Positions 4,829 through 10,489 of a stretch of DNA of 10,489 nucleotides are shown piece after piece (position 1 is the stretch's first letter; every line of letters starts with the position of its first letter). Position numbers and translations under genes: made by a program. The DNA is from GCA-003244245 sp050699815 (lineage in GTDB: Bacteria; Actinomycetota; Actinomycetes; Mycobacteriales; Pseudonocardiaceae), in NCBI GenBank assembly GCA_050699815.1, contig JBOHFT010000164.1, forward strand, positions 1 through 10,489, written 5' to 3'. The notes below the pieces were generated by a model. It was not told the DNA's origin. It did not search any database and was given only the letters and a program-made list of their open reading frames with translations.

Positions 4829-7800
4829 CTATCCCCATTGCTCACCAGGGCTGCTGTTGATGATGTCAAGGTGTTTGGCCACTACTCGGCCGATGTGGGC
4901 CAGTGGTGCTGGCTGTGTCATGGCGTTATGCTGGCACGCGATCTCGTGGGTTTCGATGCGCCCGGTCACCGCAGACCGCCAGACGTCGCTGGTGGGTGTG
5001 TCCGCTGGCCTGTCGTGCATCGCCTGGAAGTACAGCAGGTCCCCGTCGAAGCTACCCACGGCCGAGGTCGGCCTGAGTGCGACGTCATTAGCATAGATCT
5101 CGATAAACGCCGCGACGTGGCGTTGCTCCAGGCCGGCCAGTAGTTCGTCCTCATCGCGGAGCATCGCCGCGACCTCAGGCACACTCAGCGGGCGGTCAAC
5201 GTTGATCGAGGTGTGGCCGGCGACCTCGAGCAGAAGCGCGAGGAGGTCGTGCTCCTCGGGCAGCGGGTGCACGCCCCGTGGGGAGCCGATCGGGAAGGAA
5301 TCGAGCATCGCCAGCAGCGCTACCGGTTCGCCCTGGTGTTGCAGCCGGACGGCGATGGCGTGGGCAACAGCGCCGCCGAAGGACCAGCCCAGCAGGTGGT
5401 AGGGCCCCGTGGGTTGCACGGTGCGGATGTGGCCGAGGTACTCGGTGACCATGTCCTCCAGCGTGGCCGGGAGTGAACCGGGGTGGGCCAGACCCCGTGC
5501 TTGCAGTCCGTAGATCGGGTAGTCCGGATGCAGGTGGCGGAGCAACCCGGCGTAACACCAGCTCAGGCCACCGGCCGGGGGTATGCAGAACAGGGGTGGC
5601 CGCGTGCCGTGTGGGCGCAGCGGCAGCAGCACATCGAACGCGTCGTGCTGGGTACCGGTGTCCAGCAGCCGGGCCAGGCCAGCCACCGTGGGCGCCTCGA
5701 AGAGCGCCCGGATGGAGAGTTCGGCGCCCATGGTGGACCGGATGCGGCTCACCAGCCGGGTGGTCACCAGCGAGTCCCCGCCCAGCTCGAAGAAGTTATC
5801 GTCGACACCGACCACGGGCACACCCAGCACCTGTGCGAACAATTCACACAGGATCTGCTCTTGCGGGGTGCGCGGCCCCCGCCCCGGCACACCCGCTCTC
5901 TGCAGGGCCGGCAATCCCCGACGGTCCACTTTCCCGTTCGGTGTCAACGGCAACCTGTCCAGCACCATAAACAACGTCGGCACCATGTAGTCCGGCAGGT
6001 ACTGCGCCGCATACGCCCGTAACACATCTAACTCGACCTGGTGGCCGGTGACCGGGACCACATACGCCACCAGCCGCTGCTGTCCCGGCCGGTCCTGACG
6101 TGCTACTGCCAATACCTGCCCGGCATCAGGATGCCGGGCCAGGACCGCCTCCACCTCACCCAGCTCGATACGGAAACCCCGCACCTTCACCTGATCATCA
6201 GCCCGGCCCGCGAACATCAGCTGCCCATCGGCGCCCCAGCGGGCCAGGTCACCCGTGCGGTACATCCGCTCACCACGGCCGAACGGGCACGCCACAAACC
6301 GCTGCGCGGTCAGCCCCGCCCGGCCGTGATACCCCCGCGCCAGCCCCGCACCCGCCACATACAGCTCACCCACCACCCCCACTGGCACCGGGCACAGACC
6401 ACCATCCAGCACGAACACCCGGGTATTAGCGATCGGCCCCCCAATCGGCACCACACCCGCACCCGACAACGGCGCGCTCATACTGGCGCACACCGTTGAT
6501 TCGGTCGGCCCATACGCATTGAACATCCGCCGACCGGCCGACCACTGGGCAGCCAACTCCGCAGAACACGCCTCACCAGCGACGATCAACGTCGAGAGAT
6601 CCGGGAACACCCGCGGCGGCACACTCCCCAGCACAGACGGCGGAATCACGGCATGGCTGACACCCTGATCGGCCAGCACAGCGGCAAGATCCTCACCAGC
6701 CAGCGGATCCGGCGACACCACCAGCGCCGCCCCCGCCGCCAGCGACATCAGCAACTCGAACACTGAAGCGTCGAAACTGGGCGAGGCAAACTGCAGCACC
6801 CGGCTATCCGCACCCACCCCCAACCATTCGCTCTGCGTCACAGCCAGACTCGAAATCCCAGCATGGGCGACGGTGACGGCTTTGGGGGGGCCGGTGGAGC
6901 CGGAGGTGTAGATCAGATACGCCGGGTGCTGCGGGGACAGTGGTGAGATGCGGTCGGTGTCGTGGGGGTCGGTGCCGGGATACCGGCCCAGGGCCTGGCG
7001 GGTGTGGTGGTGGTCCAGGACGATCACCGGCACCCCGCTGATCGTGGGTAGCGTGGTGGTTGTGGTGGTGAGCAGGCATGCTGGGTGGGCGTCCTCGAGC
7101 ATGAACCCGATCCGGGCGCCCGGATAGTCCGAGTCAATCGGCAGGTAGGCGCCACCGGCCTTGAGGATCGCGAGCAGGGCGATGACCATCTCCACTGATC
7201 GCGGCAGCGCCAGGGCCACGAATGCCTCGGGTCCGATTCCGCGGTCGATCAGTAGCCGGGCCAGCTGGTTAGCTCGGGCGTTGAGCTGCGCATAAGACAC
7301 CGCGGTGTCCTCGAATACTACCGCGGTGTTGTCCGGGGTGCGCTGCACTTGGGTCTCGAACAGCACCGGCAGGGTTGTCGCCGGCACCTCCCGGGTGGTC
7401 TGGTTGAAGCCCACCAGCAGTTGCTGGCGCTCACCCGGGCTCAGGATCTCGATCCGGCCGATCGGACGGTCCGGATCGGTGACCACCGCCTCCCATAAGC
7501 GCACCAGCCGGGCCAGCATGGATTCGACACTGGCCCGGTCGAACACATCGGTGCGGTAGTCAATCCTTAGCCGCAGGCGTGGGCCTGGCCCGGGCACGGC
7601 GATAAGGCTCAGTGGGTAATGGGTGGCATCGTGGCCGGTGATACCGGTGATGCGCATGCCGGTGCCCGGTGTGTTCAGGATATCTGAATCAAGGGGGTAG
7701 TTCTCGAACACTGTCAAGGTGTCGAACAGCTCGCCGAGCCCGGCCAGGTGCTGGATGTCGGTCAGGCCTAGATGCTGGTGGGCGATCAGCCGGGATTGCT

Positions 7801-10489
7801 CGTCTTGCAGCCGGGTGAGCAGCGCGATCAGCGGTTCGGCGGGGCGCAGCCGGACCCGCACTGGCAGGGTGTTGATGAACAGCCCGGCCATGGTCTCGAT
7901 GCCGGGGATCTGTGGTGGGCGCCCGGCGACGGTGGCCCCGAACACCACGTCCTGGGTGCCGGTCAGCCGGCCCAGCAGCAGGCCCCAGGTGGCCTGGATG
8001 ACCGTGTTGAGGGTCAGGCCATGGCGGCGGGTGTGGTCATGCAGGGCGGTGGCGAGGTCGCTGGGTACCTCGGCGGTGATGTGCTCGGGGATGGCCGGTG
8101 CCCGGGCGGCGCCGGGGGCCGCGAGGCGGGTGGGCTGTTGCAGCCCGGCCAGGGCCTGTGCCCAGGCGTGCTGGGCTTCTGCCTGGTCCTGGGTGGTCAG
8201 CCAGGCCAGGTAGTCGCGGTACGGGGTCACCCGGCCCAGCCCGGTGGGGTCACCGTGCTGGGCGTAGAGCACCAGCAGCTCGCGGATCAGGACTGGCATC
8301 GACCAGCCGTCGAGCAGGATGTGGTGATTGGTCCACACCAGCCGGTGGTGCTGCGGGCCCAGGCGGACCAGGGTCAGCCGCAGCAATGGCGGGTGGGCCG
8401 GATCGAAACGCTGCGCGCGGTCCTCGGTGAGCAACCGGGTCAGCGCAGCCTCGCGTTCCTCCGCGTCCAGCCCGGTGAGGTCGGCCTTCCGCCAGGGCAG
8501 GGTGACCTCCCGCGCGATGACCGCGACCGGTTCGCCGGAGGGTGGATGCCAGAACGCGGCGCGCAGGCTGGCATGACGGTTCAGCAGCGCCTGCCCGGCG
8601 GCTTTCAGCGCCGCAGCATCCACCGGCCCGGCGAGATCGAGGACATGCTGGACGGTATAGACATCAACCGCGTGGTCGTCATACAGGGCGTGGAACAGTA
8701 AACCCTGCTGCAACGGCGACAACGGCCACACATCCTCCAGCGCTGGCCAGACGGTGTCGAGTTCGTCGATGTCGTTTTGGGTCAGGGCCACCAGCGGGAA
8801 ATCCGAAGGGGTATGGCCACCAGCACCGGGCTGGCCGGCCTGTGCCACTACCAGGTCCAGCACGGTGAACCAGGCCTGGGCTAATTCGTGCACGTCGGGT
8901 TCTGACCACAGTCCCCGCGCCCAGGACCAGGTGGCGTGCAGCTGCGGTCCCTCGGGATGGTCGGTGGTGATCGCGTTGAGTTCCAGGCCATGGGCAAGGG
9001 GCATCCCCGGATCAGCGCCGCCACCGAGCACTCCGGTCTCGGCAGCCACTGCCCACTCCGTGGGCCCGGTGGTGGCGGGGGCGGGGAAACGGCCCAGGTA
9101 GTTAAACCCGATCTGGGGTGGGGCCGCCCCGGCCAGGGCAGGTCCGGTCTGGGGGTTCAGATACCGCAGCGCCCCATAGCCCACACCATTGCCCGGCAGG
9201 GCCCGGAGCTGTTCTTTCACCCGCTTGAGCGCCTTGCCTAATGCCGGGCCGCTGGCGTGGGCCTGGTCCCAGCTCACACCGGGATCTAGCCGGACGGGGA
9301 CCATGCTGGTGAACCAGCCCACGGTGCGGGACAGATCGATCCCCTCGATGATGTCCGCACGGCCGTGGCCCTCGACATCGACTAGCACCGCGGTGCCCGC
9401 ACCCCGCCCGTGGCGGTGCCGCCACCCGGCCACCGCCACCGCCAGCGCGGTCAGCAGCACGTCATTGACACCACCGTGGAACACCGCTGGCACCCGGGTC
9501 AGCAACGGCGCGGTCCGCTCGGGTGGCAACGTCACCGTCAAAGACCTGCTCGTGCCCACCACATCGGCCACCGGATCCAGCGGGCGATCGGTCAGCAGCG
9601 GATCCGCGCTATCTTGGCCCGCCACCCAGACCGGCACCTCATCCAGCCGCGCCCGATCCTGGGCCCACTCGAGCTGATGCTGCGCCCACCGGCGAAACGA
9701 GGTGCCCACCGCCGGCAACTGCGGGTGGTGGCCCCCCATCACCGCCCGCCCAGCGGCCGCCAGATCCGGCACCAGAATCCGCCAGGACACCCCATCAACA
9801 ACCAGGTGATGGATAACAATCAACAGTCGGCCCGCCCGGCCCGGTCCGGCATCACACCACACCACTTGCACCATCACCCCGGCCCAGGGATCCAGCCGCG
9901 ACCGGGCCGCCGCAGCCTGGTGCCTCAGCACACCCAGCAGCTCATCCCCAGCAACACCCGCGACATCAACACGGCGGACAGCACCACCCACATCCACCGC
10001 CCCCACCGGGGCGATCTCCCAGCCCCACTCCTCACTCCCGTCATCACCAGCCGAACGCGTGAACCGCGACCGCAGCACATCGTGGTGATCCACCACCGCC
10101 TGCACCGCCCCGATAACCTGGTTCAAGCCCAGGCCCCCCGGCACGCACAACAGAACTGACTGGTGGAAACCCTCGATCGGGCCGCCCCGCGCCCGCAACG
10201 CATGCATGACCGGGGTCAACGCCACCGCACCGGTCCCGGCATCAGCAGCCCCGCCCGCCACCTCCCCCAGGCCACTAGCGACTGCGGCCAGTCCGGCGGC
10301 CGTCTTGTGCTCAAACACATCCCGCGGTGTGATCACCACACCCGCCTGCCGGGCCCGGCTCACCAGCTGGATCGAGACAATACTGTCCCCGCCCAGTGTG
10401 AAGAAGTTATCGTTGATGCCGACGGTGGGAATGCCGAGCAGCTCGGCGAATAGCTCACATAGGATCTGTTCGTGCGGGGTGTGTGGTCC
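4829..10489 (-). CDS. Nonribosomal peptide synthetase, terminal part (PCP-E-C-A-PCP-TE), 5' end outside window
   Basis: The frame is open to the right edge, giving 1886 codons before TAG (4831-4829). The N-terminus lies beyond the window, and any internal GTG or ATG near the edge is not the true start. Residues are numbered here from the codon at 10489. In order: carrier domain (1-72, LGGDSI with phosphopantetheine Ser36); epimerization domain (about 92-553); condensation domain (about 586-1017); adenylation domain (about 1040-1529); second carrier (about 1542-1611, LGGDSL, Ser1573); type I thioesterase (about 1621-1886). The first carrier has the LGGDSI form typical of carriers that feed an epimerization domain. 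The enzyme converts the penultimate residue to the D form, joins it to the last amino acid and releases the peptide. It acts in the cytoplasm as part of a secondary-metabolite pathway whose other genes are not visible here. The product is unknown. Confidence 0.95.
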   Translation of the reverse strand, partial: GPHTPHEQILCELFAELLGIPTVGINDNFFTLGGDSIVSIQLVSRARQAGVVITPRDVFEHKTAAGLAAVASGLGEVAGGAADAGTGAVALTPVMHALRARGGPIEGFHQSVLLCVPGGLGLNQVIGAVQAVVDHHDVLRSRFTRSAGDDGSEEWGWEIAPVGAVDVGGAVRRVDVAGVAGDELLGVLRHQAAAARSRLDPWAGVMVQVVWCDAGPGRAGRLLIVIHHLVVDGVSWRILVPDLAAAGRAVMGGHHPQLPAVGTSFRRWAQHQLEWAQDRARLDEVPVWVAGQDSADPLLTDRPLDPVADVVGTSRSLTVTLPPERTAPLLTRVPAVFHGGVNDVLLTALAVAVAGWRHRHGRGAGTAVLVDVEGHGRADIIEGIDLSRTVGWFTSMVPVRLDPGVSWDQAHASGPALGKALKRVKEQLRALPGNGVGYGALRYLNPQTGPALAGAAPPQIGFNYLGRFPAPATTGPTEWAVAAETGVLGGGADPGMPLAHGLELNAITTDHPEGPQLHATWSWARGLWSEPDVHELAQAWFTVLDLVVAQAGQPGAGGHTPSDFPLVALTQNDIDELDTVWPALEDVWPLSPLQQGLLFHALYDDHAVDVYTVQHVLDLAGPVDAAALKAAGQALLNRHASLRAAFWHPPSGEPVAVIAREVTLPWRKADLTGLDAEEREAALTRLLTEDRAQRFDPAHPPLLRLTLVRLGPQHHRLVWTNHHILLDGWSMPVLIRELLVLYAQHGDPTGLGRVTPYRDYLAWLTTQDQAEAQHAWAQALAGLQQPTRLAAPGAARAPAIPEHITAEVPSDLATALHDHTRRHGLTLNTVIQATWGLLLGRLTGTQDVVFGATVAGRPPQIPGIETMAGLFINTLPVRVRLRPAEPLIALLTRLQDEQSRLIAHQHLGLTDIQHLAGLGELFDTLTVFENYPLDSDILNTPGTGMRITGITGHDATHYPLSLIAVPGPGPRLRLRIDYRTDVFDRASVESMLARLVRLWEAVVTDPDRPIGRIEILSPGERQQLLVGFNQTTREVPATTLPVLFETQVQRTPDNTAVVFEDTAVSYAQLNARANQLARLLIDRGIGPEAFVALALPRSVEMVIALLAILKAGGAYLPIDSDYPGARIGFMLEDAHPACLLTTTTTTLPTISGVPVIVLDHHHTRQALGRYPGTDPHDTDRISPLSPQHPAYLIYTSGSTGPPKAVTVAHAGISSLAVTQSEWLGVGADSRVLQFASPSFDASVFELLMSLAAGAALVVSPDPLAGEDLAAVLADQGVSHAVIPPSVLGSVPPRVFPDLSTLIVAGEACSAELAAQWSAGRRMFNAYGPTESTVCASMSAPLSGAGVVPIGGPIANTRVFVLDGGLCPVPVGVVGELYVAGAGLARGYHGRAGLTAQRFVACPFGRGERMYRTGDLARWGADGQLMFAGRADDQVKVRGFRIELGEVEAVLARHPDAGQVLAVARQDRPGQQRLVAYVVPVTGHQVELDVLRAYAAQYLPDYMVPTLFMVLDRLPLTPNGKVDRRGLPALQRAGVPGRGPRTPQEQILCELFAQVLGVPVVGVDDNFFELGGDSLVTTRLVSRIRSTMGAELSIRALFEAPTVAGLARLLDTGTQHDAFDVLLPLRPHGTRPPLFCIPPAGGLSWCYAGLLRHLHPDYPIYGLQARGLAHPGSLPATLEDMVTEYLGHIRTVQPTGPYHLLGWSFGGAVAHAIAVRLQHQGEPVALLAMLDSFPIGSPRGVHPLPEEHDLLALLLEVAGHTSINVDRPLSVPEVAAMLRDEDELLAGLEQRHVAAFIEIYANDVALRPTSAVGSFDGDLLYFQAMHDRPADTPTSDVWRSAVTGRIETHEIACQHNAMTQPAPLAHIGRVVAKHLDIINSSPGEQWG
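4832..5629 (-). other. C-terminal type I thioesterase domain of the NRPS
   Basis: An alpha/beta hydrolase that releases the finished chain by hydrolysis or cyclization. It starts RPPLFCIPPAGGLSWCYAGL, carries the nucleophile in GWSFGG (1701-1706, Ser1703), an Asp candidate in LDSFP (Asp1730) and a His candidate in CQHNAM (His1854). About 265 residues, normal for the family. It sits at the very end of the protein, marking this as the last module of the assembly line. Confidence 0.9.
5903..7372 (-). other. Adenylation domain of the NRPS, aromatic or bulky hydrophobic substrate inferred
   Basis: Core motifs seen: YTSGSTGPPKAV (A3, 1194-1205, with Ala in place of the common Gly after Lys), NAYGPTE (A5, 1324-1330), YRTGDLARW (A7), GRADDQVKVRGFRIELGEVE (A8) and LPLTPNGKVDR (A10, Lys1520). 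Aligning by hand to GrsA between FDAS and the A5 motif, with no gaps needed, gives the pocket code D-A-F-V-I-A-A-V-C-K. GrsA (Phe) is D-A-W-T-I-A-A-I-C-K. The resemblance suggests Phe, Tyr, Trp or another bulky hydrophobic residue, but Phe at position 239 and Val at 278 make the exact substrate uncertain. The motif residues are certain; the substrate call is inference. Confidence 0.8.
7439..8734 (-). other. Condensation domain of the NRPS, probably D-donor/L-acceptor (DCL) type
   Basis: It opens with DVWPLSPLQQGLLFHALYDD and DVYTVQHVL, the form usual for condensation domains that follow an epimerization domain. The catalytic HHILLDG is complete at residues 722-728. Later motifs DVVFGATVAGRP (847-858) and MAGLFINTLPVRV (867-879) are also present. 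It should accept the D-configured upstream chain and an L-configured acceptor loaded by the next adenylation domain. Confidence 0.88.
8831..10216 (-). other. Epimerization domain of the NRPS
   Basis: The signature motifs appear in order: HHLVVDGVSWRIL at residues 227-239 with the active HHxxxDG complete; DVEGHGR at 371-377, whose Glu373 corresponds to the Glu usually held to be catalytic; TVGWFTSMVPVRL at 389-401; GVGYGALRYL at 435-444; and IGFNYLGRF at 460-468. It should interconvert L and D forms of the aminoacyl or peptidyl group on the preceding carrier. This predicts a D-configured penultimate residue in the product. Confidence 0.92.

Noticed and set aside
7055..7075. Run of Thr codons in the adenylation domain as possible slippage site
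   Set aside because: Codons are mixed, the frame continues normally and the run is in a variable loop before the A3 motif.
7772..8701. Plus-strand ORF of 309 codons opposite the NRPS condensation domain, and others such as 9410-10159
   Set aside because: Antisense shadows of high-GC coding sequence; the NRPS motifs on the minus strand are complete through these regions.

Overview
This is GC-rich DNA with strong G/C preference at third codon positions and GTG starts in tightly coupled gene pairs. It points to an actinomycete, probably a filamentous natural-product producer. The genus cannot be fixed from the sequence alone, and everything below was read by eye without database searches.

Layout. 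(1) 47-2091, minus strand: a two-gene unit. A PASTA-domain protein with two membrane segments and long Pro-rich, Asp/Arg/Gly-rich and repeat tracts (676-2091) overlaps by four bases (GTGA) a soluble protein of unknown function (47-679). (2) 2092-2341: a short AT-richer intergenic stretch. (3) 2342-3889, plus strand: a broken C-terminal remnant of an adenosine deaminase, whose stop overlaps the start of an apparently intact family-39-type membrane glycosyltransferase. (4) 3890-4828: a debris corridor. It holds a small minus-strand ORF of unknown function, a plus-strand gene remnant with a frameshift in a run of six C, a pair of inverted palindromes 42 bp apart centre to centre, a Calx-beta fragment cut at both ends, and a strong GC hairpin. 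(5) 4829-10489, minus strand: the last 1886 codons of a large nonribosomal peptide synthetase (NRPS), reading in from beyond the right edge.

The NRPS part reads PCP - epimerization - condensation - adenylation - PCP - thioesterase. It therefore epimerizes the second-last residue, adds one last residue (binding-pocket code read as D-A-F-V-I-A-A-V-C-K, most like aromatic-selecting domains) and releases the peptide. All catalytic motifs I looked for are intact, so this looks like a working terminal module. The other genes show no obvious biosynthetic link to it, and the debris corridor looks like the edge of the cluster.

I did not find a clearly new defence or mobile system. The items most worth following up are the inverted palindrome pair, the PASTA/unknown gene pair, the patchwork codon texture inside the NRPS, and the two broken genes whose frames can be restored by one base.
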